A DNA stretch of 64,000 bases from Candidatus Schekmanbacteria bacterium (GCA_016188575.1 JACPHN010000006.1:40128-104127); one strand, 5' to 3'; positions 54,103 to 63,859 are shown, counted from the stretch's first letter. Numbers and translations are program-made. The notes: a model not told the origin generated them from the letters alone.

Positions 54103-57100
54103 ATGGTAGAACCGAATTCACGATTGCCGCGAGCCAGCCTCGGCACCTACCGGCTGCTCGAGCCTCTGGGTCAAGGAGGCATGGGCATCGTTTACCGCGC
54201 CGAACATGCCGAGACGGGCGGCGAGGCGGCCATCAAGACTGTCACCACGGTCGACGCCGCCATGCTTCAGGGTATCCGGCTGGAGATCCTCGCGCTGGCG
54301 GCACTCGCCCACCCCGGCATCGTGCGCATTCTCGACCACGGTGTGGAGGACGGCGTGCCCTGGTACGCCATGGAGCTCATTCGCGGCGTGTCCCTGGCCG
54401 GCGAGACCGACGCCGACTACTCCGCCGCCACCACCCAATATGCGCTCTCCGGAGCAAAGGCGGCGGGATCTCCTGGCGCGCCGGCGGAGGGCGACGTCTC
54501 GCATCGCTGGTGGACCACCGAGCTGACCCGCAGAACCGCCGACAGCACGCTCGCTCACCCGCGTACCGCGTACCGGCTGCCAGCGGCGCCTCCCCCCCAC
54601 GCGGCGATTACGGCGCCCGCACTGGCGGCCGGATCCGTCGCGCGCACCTTGACGGTCGCCCGCCGCCTTTGCTGGACGCTTGCCTACCTGCACGGCGAAG
54701 GCGTCGTGCACCGCGATCTGAAACCGGCCAACGTCGTGCTGCGCCGCAACGGTACCCCCGTCATCGTGGATTTCGGGTTGACCACGCACTTCGCTGGACG
54801 CAGTGGACGTGAAGGCCCGCTGTTCCGCTCCGGAGCGGTGGGCTCCGCGTGCTACATGTCACCCGAGCAGGTGCGCGGGGAGCTCGTGGATGCGCGGGCA
54901 GACCTGTACAGCTTCGGCTGCTTGCTGTACTACCTGCTCGCCGGCCGGCCTCCCTTCGTCTCCGCGCACTCCCGCGAGGTGCTGAGGTCGCATCTCGCCG
55001 CCACGCCGCCGCGGCTTTCCGAGCTCGTGCGCGGCATTCCCAGCGCGCTCGACGAGATGGCGGCGGCGCTGCTCGCCAAGCAACCCCAGGACCGCATCGG
55101 TCATGCCAGCGACGTGGCCGCCATTCTCTCGGCCTTCATCGATGAGGAAGACCCGTGGATCGCCCAGACGCCGGCGCCCAGGCCATACCTGTATCGCTCC
55201 TCGCTGGTGGGCAGAACGTACGAGCTCATGCTTGGCCGCGAGGCTCTCGCGCGGGCGGCCGAGGGCGCCGGCAGCGTCTTCGCTCTTTTTGGCGAAAGCG
55301 GGGCGGGAAAGACGAGACTGCTCCTGGAGCTGGCGCGCGAGGCCGATGCCGGTGGCCTGATCGTCCTGTTCGGTGAATGCCTGGAGCTCAGCTCCGCGCC
55401 GCTGCAGGGCCTGCGCCGCCCGCTGCAGGCGATCGCGGACCACTGCCGTGCGGGCGGCATCGAGGCGACAGAGCGGTTGCTGGCGGGGCGCGCCAGAATT
55501 CTGGCGAGCTTCCAGCCCGCGCTCGCGGATCTCCCCGGGCAAGCGGCATGCCCGCCTCCCCCACCACTGACCGCAGAGGCGGCGCGGGAACGGCTGTTCG
55601 CGTGCCTGACGCAAACCATCCTGGCGCTGACCGCGGAAGGACCCGTCGTTCTCATCGTCGAGGACCTGCACTGGGCCGACGAGCTGACCCGCGCCTGGAT
55701 CAGCTCCGCGGCCAAGAACCAGCAGTTGCGGGCCGCGGCCTGTCTGATCCTGGTCTCATTCCGCCAGGAAGAGGTAGATGATGCAGTCCTCGCACTGCTC
55801 GACGAGGGCGCCATTGCCGGGTGCTGCCTGCACCGGCTGGACGAGCGCGGAACGGCCCAAATCGTCGCGGACATGCTCGGCGTGCGTAAGCCACCCATGA
55901 TCCTGACTCATTTCCTCATCACCCGCTGCGAGGGGAATCCGTTCTTCATCGCGGAATACCTGCGGGTAGCAGTCGCGGAGGGTTGCTTGTGGCGGGACGG
56001 CCTCGGCATCTGGCAGGTCGACGACGCCGGCGAGGCTCGCGGGGAGCGGAGCGAGGGGTTCGCCGTCTCGTTGCCGGCGGCGATCGAAGCGGTGATCGAG
56101 CGCCGTCTCTCGATGCTCACGCCCCCCGCGCGCGCGCTCGCCGAAGTGGCCGCAGTGCTCGGCCAGGAGATCGAGCTCACGCTGCTGGAGCTTCTGGCGG
56201 CGCGGGAACACCTGAATACGTCGGCCGGGCTCGCCGAGCTGCTGCGCCGCGACGTGCTCGAAGAAGATCGACCAGGCGTGCTGCGCTTTGGACACGATCG
56301 CATCCGGCACGCGGCCTACGGGCGTCTGGACGCGCCGCGGCGCTGGGCGCTGCACGCCGAGGTCGCGCGCTGTTTGCAAGCCTGCCGCCAGCCCGATCTG
56401 GATGGGCGTCACGGCTCGCCCGCCATGTACTGGGAGGGTGGCGGTGGACGGGCAGGACATCACGCCATCGCCGCCGCCAGGGCAGCGCGCAGCCAGTACG
56501 CTCACACTGATGCGGAGCGCCTGTTTCGAGACTTCCTGCGGCTCGCGCCGCGGCCGAGCCGGGAAACCGTTTCGGCCCGTCTCGATCTGGCCACTCAGGT
56601 GCTCATGGTTCAGGGGCGGACGGAGGAAGCGCTGACAACGATCGCGGAGGCTACTTCGGAGGCGCGGGCACTGGGCGATCCGGGGGCGGAGCTGGCGAGC
56701 TCGCTGGCGCTCGGCAACGCGCTGTGGCTGACGTGCCGGCCGGGCGAAGCACGGGCGCTGCTCACCGACCTCTTGCCGCTGGCGCGGAGCCAGGGGGATC
56801 GGCGGTCTGAGGTCACGATCTTGGGGCTGATGGGGAACATCGACCTGGAGCAGTGCCGCTGGTCGGCCGCGGAGGGCCGGTATGCGGAGGCCGCGCAACT
56901 CGCCGAGGCGCTGGCCGACGAGCGCGAGCAGGGCGTCATTGCGCTCAATCGCGGCGTCGTTCAAGCCAAGCTCGGCCGCCTGGCGGACGCGGTTCCCGCG
57001 CTGCAGCGCGCCGCGGAGCTGCACCGGCGGGGCGGTAACAAACGGCTGGAGGCGGCGGCACTGGGGAATCTCGGGCACGCCTACTTGATCGCGCGGGATC

Positions 57101-57708
57101 TGAGCACCGCCGAGGCGACGCTGCTGGCGGCGCTGGAGCGTGGCCGTGAGGCCGGCAGCCGGTCCTGGGAGGCCATCGCCGTCGGGCTACTAGGCGACGT
57201 GTCCGCCGGGCGGGGCGAGGTTGCCGAGGCGTGGCGGCGCTACGAAGAAAGCGAGCAGCTCGCGCAACAGTGCGGGGAGTCATGGTGGCGGGCACTGTGC
57301 CTGCTGGCGATGGCCAGGCTGTCGCGGCGGGGCGACGAGGATCCGGTCCGCGCCGCCGAGCTGCTGGACCGCGCACAATCCGAGTTGGCGGTGGGGGGAT
57401 TCCCATTCGAGCTCGGCCTGTGCCAGGCTGAACGCGTCCACATCGAGCTCGCCGCAGGCACCGGTGGAGCGACAGCGGCGCTCGTGGCGGCCGAAAGCGC
57501 GGCGCTGGCGCTCGACGCACCGCAGGCGAGCGAGCTCGGTCAGGCGGTGGCGCGGGCCCGGCGAGCACACGATGCACGCGCGGCCCACGGCGCCGCCGCG
57601 CTGCTCCGCGGCGAGGTTCCCGCCGATCTTCCTGCAGCGCTTCGCAGCCAGGCGCGCGCGCCGACCTGCACGGTTCCCAATTGCACCCCGACCAAGGTAG
57701 AATCCTGA
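54103..57708 (+). CDS. Large Ser/Thr protein kinase-AAA ATPase-TPR regulator
   Basis: The protein has 1201 residues. The Hanks kinase has GQGGMGIVYRA, Lys45, HRDLKPAN with Asp205, DFG in VIVDFGL and GSACYMSPEQ, so it is catalytically complete. A low-complexity insert of about 70 residues (SAATTQYALSGAKAAGSPGA and on) sits in the middle of the kinase. An ATPase domain follows with Walker A GESGAGKT (K403) and Walker B VLIVEDLHWADE. The C-terminal 400 residues are TPR-like helices. Such kinase-ATPase fusions act as signal-integrating regulators in bacteria with complex lifestyles. The gene is divergent from the methyltransferase. Its targets are unknown. Confidence 0.9.
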   Translation: MVEPNSRLPRASLGTYRLLEPLGQGGMGIVYRAEHAETGGEAAIKTVTTVDAAMLQGIRLEILALAALAHPGIVRILDHGVEDGVPWYAMELIRGVSLAGETDADYSAATTQYALSGAKAAGSPGAPAEGDVSHRWWTTELTRRTADSTLAHPRTAYRLPAAPPPHAAITAPALAAGSVARTLTVARRLCWTLAYLHGEGVVHRDLKPANVVLRRNGTPVIVDFGLTTHFAGRSGREGPLFRSGAVGSACYMSPEQVRGELVDARADLYSFGCLLYYLLAGRPPFVSAHSREVLRSHLAATPPRLSELVRGIPSALDEMAAALLAKQPQDRIGHASDVAAILSAFIDEEDPWIAQTPAPRPYLYRSSLVGRTYELMLGREALARAAEGAGSVFALFGESGAGKTRLLLELAREADAGGLIVLFGECLELSSAPLQGLRRPLQAIADHCRAGGIEATERLLAGRARILASFQPALADLPGQAACPPPPPLTAEAARERLFACLTQTILALTAEGPVVLIVEDLHWADELTRAWISSAAKNQQLRAAACLILVSFRQEEVDDAVLALLDEGAIAGCCLHRLDERGTAQIVADMLGVRKPPMILTHFLITRCEGNPFFIAEYLRVAVAEGCLWRDGLGIWQVDDAGEARGERSEGFAVSLPAAIEAVIERRLSMLTPPARALAEVAAVLGQEIELTLLELLAAREHLNTSAGLAELLRRDVLEEDRPGVLRFGHDRIRHAAYGRLDAPRRWALHAEVARCLQACRQPDLDGRHGSPAMYWEGGGGRAGHHAIAAARAARSQYAHTDAERLFRDFLRLAPRPSRETVSARLDLATQVLMVQGRTEEALTTIAEATSEARALGDPGAELASSLALGNALWLTCRPGEARALLTDLLPLARSQGDRRSEVTILGLMGNIDLEQCRWSAAEGRYAEAAQLAEALADEREQGVIALNRGVVQAKLGRLADAVPALQRAAELHRRGGNKRLEAAALGNLGHAYLIARDLSTAEATLLAALERGREAGSRSWEAIAVGLLGDVSAGRGEVAEAWRRYEESEQLAQQCGESWWRALCLLAMARLSRRGDEDPVRAAELLDRAQSELAVGGFPFELGLCQAERVHIELAAGTGGATAALVAAESAALALDAPQASELGQAVARARRAHDARAAHGAAALLRGEVPADLPAALRSQARAPTCTVPNCTPTKVES

Positions 57709-57791
57709 GGCCACGAGCCGACGCGCGGCGGCACGGTGCTCGCGCGTTTCACCGGACCGGCAACCTTTCAGCGAGAACCGAGGTGCACGGC

Positions 57792-58817
57792 ATGTCGCCA
57801 ATCCGCAGGAATAATCGTTGGCTTCCAGCAGCGCTGTGGCCGGTCGTGGCGGCAGTGATCACGGTGTCCTCCGTGCCGTCGTGCGCCGGCGATGCTGGTG
57901 ACAAGCCGGCCGAGCAGCCGCCGGCAGGTCCCGCGCCCCTGCGCCTGGTAGTCGATCTTCCTGACGCCGTGGGCCTCTCGGGTCTCGACTTCGACGAGCG
58001 CGGGCTGCTGCTGGCCGTGCCTGAGCGCCGCCCGCTGCTCCTGCCACTGCGCTTCGACGGGAGCCGCGTCACGGCAGGAGGACCACCCGTGCCGCTGACG
58101 GGTGCGCCGCCGGACCTCGACCTCGAAGCAGTGGCCGCCATCGGCCCCGGGCGGATCGCGCTCGGGACGGAAAGTCAGGAACGCGACCGGGCCGAAGACA
58201 CCATTCTGGTGGTCACCCTCCATGGTGACCGCGCTGCGGTAACCGAGACGCTGGCACTGCCCTATGCGCTTTGGGAGCTGCGGGGAGATGGCAATCGCGG
58301 TGTCGAAGGTCTGTGCGCCGCCGGTAACCTCCTGGTCGCGGCCGCCGAAATCGTGGGTACTGCCGGCAAGCGGCGCTTCGCCCCGGTGGCCCGCCGGCCG
58401 CTCACTGGCGGTAATTGGGTGCCGTACCGCCTCATGCTTGCGAGCGAGACCGGCAGGATCTCGGCGCTGGCGTGCCGCGAAACGGCGAGCGGCGCCGCGC
58501 TCGAGATGCTGGCGATCGAGCGTCATTACGGCGTCGTCCTCCTGCTCGGCTTCGAGCTCCCGACAGCGGGACCCGGCGGCGATCTCGAACCGCGCGTCCT
58601 CGCGGATCTCACGCGGCAGCTCGACAAGGCCCCGAACTTTGAGGGCGTCGCCTTCCTTCCCGACGGCAGCATTGCCCTGCTCGCCGACAATGACAATGGC
58701 GGCGTCATCCAGGGCCAGACGGAGCTCGCGATTCTCCGCCTGCCGGCGCCGGCCGCGGACACACCGGTGGCCGCGGCGCGCGAATCACGACAGCGGGAGC
58801 AGGTCGCCGTCCCGTAG
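57792..58817 (+). CDS. Exported esterase-like activity of phytase family protein
   Basis: The 341-residue protein has an export region (LWPVVAAVITVSSVPSC) that may be a lipobox. The mature part follows the phytase-like esterase pattern: VGLSGLDFDERGLLLAVPERR, DLEAVAAIGPGRIALGTESQ, APNFEGVAFLPDGSIALLADND. ATG at 57792 has only a weak ribosome-binding site. It overlaps the convergent peptidase gene by 33 bp. Phosphoester hydrolysis is the family expectation; the substrate is unknown. Confidence 0.72.
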   Translation: MSPIRRNNRWLPAALWPVVAAVITVSSVPSCAGDAGDKPAEQPPAGPAPLRLVVDLPDAVGLSGLDFDERGLLLAVPERRPLLLPLRFDGSRVTAGGPPVPLTGAPPDLDLEAVAAIGPGRIALGTESQERDRAEDTILVVTLHGDRAAVTETLALPYALWELRGDGNRGVEGLCAAGNLLVAAAEIVGTAGKRRFAPVARRPLTGGNWVPYRLMLASETGRISALACRETASGAALEMLAIERHYGVVLLLGFELPTAGPGGDLEPRVLADLTRQLDKAPNFEGVAFLPDGSIALLADNDNGGVIQGQTELAILRLPAPAADTPVAAARESRQREQVAVP

Positions 58818-59720
58818 CGCGACGGGTTCCTCGCCTCCCTTCAGGTACATGCCGTCAAGCCTGGTTCTCGCCGCGCGAAACGTAAGCCGGCGGCTACCGC
58901 CATCGTGCCGCGTGACCAGCGCGCAGGCGTTCGGGAGCCCCACATGCAGATAGTCCGGGAAAAGCTCCCCGAGAATCCGGAGATGGCACTCGAGGTAGTG
59001 GAACCTCCCGCCGAAGTGGGGGTTCCCCGTGATCCCGGGATTGAGCCGAAAACCTGCCGACTGTTCCATCCAGTGCCGCGCCGCCAGGAACGTGTCCTGC
59101 TCGGCGGTCAACGGCTCCTCCGCCTCGAGGCGCGCCCGCAAGGCGTCCAGGAATTCCTGTGCGTCGTCGCGCTTGAGCAGGCCCCGCATGGTGGCTTCGA
59201 GCTCATCGCGCGTGGGTTGCGCGAGCGAGATGTGATCCAACAGGTCCAACTGCAGGAGCAGGTCGCGTCCGGTAAACGGACGAAAATACCCTTCGCCGAT
59301 GGCCAGAGTCCCCGCCGAGTATCCGACAAAGTGCTTGCCCGCGAGGTGGAGCTGGCGAAGCAGGTCCGGCGGCTGCTCCAGGCGCCGGATGACGTCGATG
59401 TATGGCTCCGGAAAGCCGGAACCGAGGACGATGAGGTCGGCCTCATGCAGCCACGCCAGGATCTCGGCGAGGTTGTCCGGGAGCTCGGGCGGCCGGAGCT
59501 GAGCACACCGGATCCAGCCAGGAATGCGCGCGCCATGGATGCGCGTGAACCGGGCCAGGTCACCCGAATCCGGGGGCATTGCGTGAAACGGAAAGAACAG
59601 AACGTTGCGCACCGCGGGCTCGAGCGCGGCGAGCAGCGCCGCCTCGAAAGCCGCGCTGCCATCCTCTCCCGGATGGCCTGAACCGAATTGAATGATCGTC
59701 CCCGGGTCTGTCGCCGGCAT
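58785..59720 (-). CDS. Peptidase S51 / cyanophycinase-like protein
   Basis: The 311-residue protein has a class-I-amidotransferase-like fold: IIQFGSGHPGEDGSAAF at the start, ADLIVLGSGFPEP in the middle, and the nucleophile elbow VGYSAGTLAIG with Ser, typical of dipeptidase E and cyanophycinase relatives. NPHFGGRFHYLECHLRIL carries candidate His and Glu partners. Cytoplasmic, with no signal peptide. It is somewhat longer than dipeptidase E. No cyanophycin synthetase is near, so a role in peptide turnover is safer. Confidence 0.75.
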   Translation of the reverse strand: MPATDPGTIIQFGSGHPGEDGSAAFEAALLAALEPAVRNVLFFPFHAMPPDSGDLARFTRIHGARIPGWIRCAQLRPPELPDNLAEILAWLHEADLIVLGSGFPEPYIDVIRRLEQPPDLLRQLHLAGKHFVGYSAGTLAIGEGYFRPFTGRDLLLQLDLLDHISLAQPTRDELEATMRGLLKRDDAQEFLDALRARLEAEEPLTAEQDTFLAARHWMEQSAGFRLNPGITGNPHFGGRFHYLECHLRILGELFPDYLHVGLPNACALVTRHDGGSRRLTFRAARTRLDGMYLKGGEEPVALRDGDLLPLS

Positions 59721-59762
59721 GCGTCCTCCTGTAGCTCGGCCGGAGCGCCGGCCGCGCGAGCA

Positions 59763-60545
59763 CTATTTCATGAAGCGCGCCGCCATGGGGATGAGCACGC
59801 TCTTGGGTGAGAGCCGTGCCGCCGCGTAGCTGATCTTGTTGATCAGCCCCGGAGTGCACGAGCGCTTGCCCTTGAACATTGCCGCGAGCCCCGCAGCGGC
59901 CACGGTACGCGCGTCCATGCCAATCCAATCAATCATCGCGTTCGACTTGTGCGCGGCGACCTCGAGGAATTCGGTCTTTGTGACGCCGGGATTAAGTGTC
60001 GTAACGCTCACGCCGGACCCTTTTAGCTCGTGGTGGATTGCCTCGCCAAAGGACAATACATACGATTTTGTCGCTGAATAGGACGCATAAAGCTGGACCG
60101 GTTGAAAAGCACCGATGGACGCTACTTGCAGAATATATCCGCAGCCTCGCCGCCTCATATCTTCTCCATAAAGCCTTGTGAGGATTGTAAGCGTTGTCAC
60201 GTTGAGATTCAACATCTCGTGAAGCCTCGATACGGATCCTTCCAAGAAATCTCCGTATATTCCGAAGCCCGCGTTGTTAACCAGGATGTCGACGGTATGG
60301 CCGGCCTGTTTTATCGCCTCGTAGAGCCGTTCGCCGGCAGCCTCAGCGGAAAGATCGAACGCGATCACTTCGACCGCCACTCCGTGGGCGTTGCGCAGCT
60401 CTCCGGCGAGCTCCTCGAGGCGCTCCCGGCGCCGCGCCACGACCACGAGATCGCATCCTTGCTCGGCCAGCAAGCGCGCGAGCTCGCGGCCCAGCCCGCT
60501 GCTGGCGCCGGTAACCAGTGCCTTTCCCAGTTTCGTCTCATTCAT
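59763..60545 (-). CDS. Short-chain dehydrogenase/reductase (SDR)
   Basis: The 260-residue classical SDR has the cofactor motif TGASSGLG near residue 13, NNAGFGIYG, a catalytic Ser in VASIGA, and YASYSATK with Tyr and Lys. ARRRERL after strand two favours NADPH. AAGGAG lies about 10 nt before the ATG at 60545. The central part (about 60050-60290) is visibly lower in G+C than its ends, hinting at recombination with another source. The substrate is unknown; DltE-like SDRs are the nearest type by eye. Confidence 0.88.
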   Translation of the reverse strand: MNETKLGKALVTGASSGLGRELARLLAEQGCDLVVVARRRERLEELAGELRNAHGVAVEVIAFDLSAEAAGERLYEAIKQAGHTVDILVNNAGFGIYGDFLEGSVSRLHEMLNLNVTTLTILTRLYGEDMRRRGCGYILQVASIGAFQPVQLYASYSATKSYVLSFGEAIHHELKGSGVSVTTLNPGVTKTEFLEVAAHKSNAMIDWIGMDARTVAAAGLAAMFKGKRSCTPGLINKISYAAARLSPKSVLIPMAARFMK

Positions 60546-60785
60546 TGCCACGCTCCTTTGCAGCGCCGCCATTCCTGTGTAACCGCTCTCTCCCCCTGAA
60601 GCACCGCCTGCTCGACGTCGACGCGAAAGCATCGCCCTCCGTCCTTCCACGAGCGGGCGGGGCTTGCCACGCTCATGATATGCCGCGGCCAGAACATTTC
60701 AAGGACCGCGGGCAAAGAAAGGCGTCGGCCGAATGTCGGGTTTCGTCCTTTACATTTCTTCCTGGCAGAGCCTGCGATGAGCAGA

Positions 60786-60847
60786 GGCGCGATTCATCGC
60801 GCCCCAATGCCGGGCTGGGGATAATTCCGGCCGGCTGGAAGCCGGCC
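60786..60847. repeat. REP-like hairpins in the mobile-element graveyard
   Basis: GGCGCG-ATTCAT-CGCGCC (60786-60803) is a third member of the family seen at 47886-47948. GGCCGGCT paired with AGCCGGCC around GGA (60829-60847) adds a second hairpin. The interval 60546-60944 holds no gene I can support. Confidence 0.65.
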
Positions 60848-60944
60848 CCACTGGCAAGCTCCTCCAAACTGTCGAGCCGGCTTCCAGGCGGCGGTTGGCG
60901 GCGCAAGGTGTAAAGCAGATTCGGCCGACGCCCGAAAACTAAAC

Positions 60945-61549
60945 TTGGCCACCGAGATCTCCGGGCTGCTCGCTTTTCCGCGCGAGCCGCGGCGCCGCTT
61001 CGACGTGGCGGTGCTGCTGGTGCACCACGCCGGCAAACGCGACCGGGCGCGACCCGGACAGTCGTTGCGCGGGTCGAGCGACTTACGCAGTTGGACCGAC
61101 TCGGTGGCCTACCTGCGCCGCGGGGGAGAAACGCTGACGCTCCAGCTCGAGCATTCCTCGGCGTCCCCTGCCTGCGCCGAGCTTGGCGCGGCAGGCAGGT
61201 CCCGCCCGAGGTGCGCCTTCGCCTCGATGCCGCGACCGACGACAGCAGCAGCGGTCGTCCCGCTGCCGCGTGCCCGCGCGTGGTTTCTACCTCCTGCACG
61301 GCTGCCGCAATCGGCCGCGGCGATCCTGCCCGGGCCGACCGTCTGCTCGACGCGCTCCGTCGCATCGCGGAGCCGCGCACCCGCGAACAGTTGCGCGCGG
61401 ACCTCCACGTCCGCAACGAACCACTCGGCGAGGTGCTGCAGACGCTCGAGAAGAGCACGCGCATCCACCGCGCCGGCGAGGGATGGTACCTCGCGACGGC
61501 GACCGCCAACGGTGGTCAGCCCGTGACCGGAAACCCCGAAGCCGACTGA
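60945..61549 (+). pseudogene. RepA-like (AAA/DnaB-type) plasmid helicase remnant
   Basis: The first frame reads FDVAVLLVHHAGKRDRARPG then QSLRGSSDLRSWTDSVAYLR, RRGGETLTLQLEHSSA, the distal half of RepA-like replicative ATPases. The sense then moves to another frame (PPEVRLRLDAATDD, LLDALRRIAEPRTREQL, VLQTLEKSTRIHRAGEGWYL), a winged-helix tail. A 33-bp hairpin (61167-61199) lies exactly at the switch. The Walker A part is absent. A remnant of an integrated plasmid or phage-like element. Confidence 0.6.
61167..61199. repeat. Imperfect hairpin inserted in the RepA-like remnant
   Basis: CCTGCCTGCGCC (61167-61178) pairs with GGCGC-GGC-AGGCAGG (61185-61199) with a 3-nt bulge. It separates the two frames of the remnant and is probably the disrupting insertion. 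Confidence 0.55.
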
Positions 61550-61780
61550 GCCTCGTTCCCGATTCCGGGCTTCCGCCTACCAGGTGCAGCCCGGAACGGA
61601 ACGCAGCGAGGCACATGGAAGGTTCCCGCACGGAACGAGGAATGCGCGACCGCCGGCGCCAATCACCCCGAGCAAGAGTCGAGCGGGGATTGTGAGCCGT
61701 AACACCCCACGCACTCCGACCCGGTCCGCAACCCGAACCGTTACGTGCACTCAGAACCGGATGACGCCTGCTACGAAGCC

Positions 61781-61870
61781 GGAAAGAAGGTGGCTGGCGA
61801 GGCCATGAATTCCCTGGCAATCGAGCGCTGCGAATTCCATCCGGACTGGGGCTACGGCATCACACCAAGT
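61781..61870 (+). pseudogene. ISAzo13-type transposase C-terminal remnant
   Basis: GKKVAGEAMNSLAIERCEFH followed by PDWGYGITP parallels the conserved end of ISAzo13-family transposases (GKKVSDEQM, then FH.EWNYTI). Only about 30 residues are left. The surrounding 61550-62159 shows no other recognisable gene. Confidence 0.5.
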
Positions 61871-62159
61871 GGTGCGGCACCGCGTGGAATTTGGCGCCGC
61901 TACACGGAACGCGATGATCGTGGACCTGGTACCGCAGGACCGAGAGGCCGCAATGTGCGGGGGACAGGTGCCCGGTAGATATGCACGACGATGCAGGTTG
62001 CGGGAACTTCGGTTCACAAGAGCAAGGGCGCGTCACGAAGCGGATCGCAGTGGTGCAGAGTCGCGCAGCAGGACGGAAACGGGACAGGGCGGCGTGAGCC
62101 AGGCGGGCGCAGAAGCGGTACAAGACGCGTGGTAGAGCGATCGATTGTCTTGATGATGA

Positions 62160-62175
62160 TGGCATGAGGATTGCT
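62160..62175 (+). promoter_or_regulatory. Sigma-54 promoter of the C10-tract exported protein
   Basis: TGGCAT-GAGGA-TTGCT matches every defined position of TGGCAY-N5-TTGCW. The predicted start is near 62186, leaving a leader of about 170 nt that contains a palindromic repeat. Confidence 0.68.
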
Positions 62176-62281
62176 TGCTTGGGACGCGGCGGTTTGTGCG
62201 CCGCGCCGCGATTTCACCCACTCACGCCTCTCCCCGATCGCAGCCGACGGTGGGTGGCACCGCGGCGGGAGCGGCGATCCA

Positions 62282-62338
62282 CGAATCCCTTCCTCCGCTC
62301 GCGGGGGGAGGGTTGGGTGAGGAGCGGTGGGTGCGGCG
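62282..62338. repeat. C-rich/G-rich palindromic repeat, copy 3
   Basis: CCCTTCCTCCGCTCGCGGGG followed by a G-rich GAGGGTTGGGTGAGGAGCGG has the same design as the repeats at 36667 and 47241. It lies in the leader of the next gene. Confidence 0.5.
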
Positions 62339-62354
62339 GCCAGGAGGCTACGAA

Positions 62355-63859
62355 ATGACCTGCGGGTTTCTGTCCAGACCTCTTTCGACCGGGTTGTTCC
62401 TGGCCGTGGGGCTGGTGTGCGGCCTGTTGCTGCCCCCCCCCCTGCGGCCGCGCAATTCTGCGCCGAGGCGCCCGAATGCCGGCCGGGCCAGTGCGATTTC
62501 CCGGACGATAACGCCGCGGTGTCGCCGGTCGTCCTCAGCCCACTTGCCTCCGCGCCGACTGCCCTCTTCGCCCGGACCCGGCCGCGCCTCGCGGTGCTCG
62601 CCGCGGGGTATGACGGCGCCGTCCGCGCGCTGCTCGGGCGTTTCGGGCGCACGGCGCTGAGCGTTCCGCCGGGGACACCCGCGGGCGAGATCGCCGCGGC
62701 CGCCGAGCTGTTGGTCGTACCTTCCGGAGCGCTGGCGGGGCTCGATGGCTCACGGCTCCTCAGCGAGGCGCTCGCCGACTTCACGGCGGTGTACGGCGGC
62801 ACGGTGCTCGTGTTTACCCAGCAGTACGGCCGCGATTACGCGGCGCTGCCGGCAGGGGACGGGATCGCCGTCGCCGCGGCCGGTTGGCGTCAGGACATGC
62901 GTTGCTTCCAGGAGTCCGCGGAGCTCGCGATCTTCCATCCGGCGCTCGCCGCGCAGACCCGGGCGCGGCCCTCGCTGTCTATCGACGGCTTCTTCGCCGG
63001 GCTGCCCGCCGGCGCGGCGAGCCTGCTGCGGCGCACCAAGAACGCTCAGCCGGTGCTGGCGGTCTATCCGCATGGGGCCGGGCGCGTGGTCGTGACGTCG
63101 CTGTACACGCCGACCGCGGTCGAGCTCGGGCAGGCGTCGGCGGAAGAAATCGCGCTGGTGCGCGATCTCGTCACGTGGGCGCTGCGACCGGCCGCGCTGC
63201 CGCGCGCGGGGGCGGGCCAGAGCATCGCGCTGTCGCTGTCGCTCGAAAACGGGTCCGGGATCACGGGAACGGGCGCGCGCGTGCGGGTGTGGGACCCGGA
63301 CGGGGTCGTGGAAATCGCCGGCGCTACGCGCGACGCGATGGTTCCCGCCGGGGGGAGCGGGCGCGCGGCTATCGACGTGACGCTGCCGGCAGACGCGGTG
63401 CTGGGAATCTACCGCGCCGAGTACGAGATCCTCGACGCGAGCGGCAGGCCCATTTACGGGCCGGTGGAGGCACTCGACGGGCGGTTCTACGTGGCCCGGC
63501 CGCCTGATCTGGTGGCGCCCGAGGCCGAGCTGTCGCTGGTCGCCAGCGGGAGCGACGACTTCTTTGTCCGCGGCGCGAGCGCGGCATTCACGCTGCGCGT
63601 GGCCAGCCGCGGGAGTCGCTCCCGGCAGCTCAGATTGCGTTGGGACCTGCCGCACCACCGCTGGGAATCGCGTGACGAGGCGTCCTACCGCGGGGAGGTC
63701 GCGGTGGCGGTGCCGGCGGGCACGCCCGCCGCGCCGGGAGCTGCCGAAGCTTCGACACTCGGCAAAAAAAGGCCGGCCCTGGGCACCAGAATTGGGCAGC
63801 GGCACGGCTGCTCACCGGAAACAGGCCGCCTACAAGCTAGCCGACCGAAAGCTGGCTGA
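62355..63859 (+). CDS. Exported protein with signal peptide out of frame at a C10 tract
   Basis: ATG at 62355 has AGGAGG 7 nt upstream and encodes a clear signal peptide (MTCGFLSRPLSTGLFLAVG, then LVCGLLLPPP). At C10 (62433-62442) the frame is wrong by one base; with eleven C it would run on as PAAAQFCAEAPECRPGQCDF into a long open frame. That frame holds a flavodoxin/ThuA-like region (LLVVPSGALAGLDGSRLL, VFTQQYGRDYAALPAG, AVYPHGAGRVVVTSLY) and then Ig-like beta segments (ARVRVWDPDGVVEIAG). Sense weakens after about 63740 (SSTLGKKRP-like tail), so the 3' end may be damaged. It is driven by a sigma-54 promoter. Family unknown. Confidence 0.65.
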
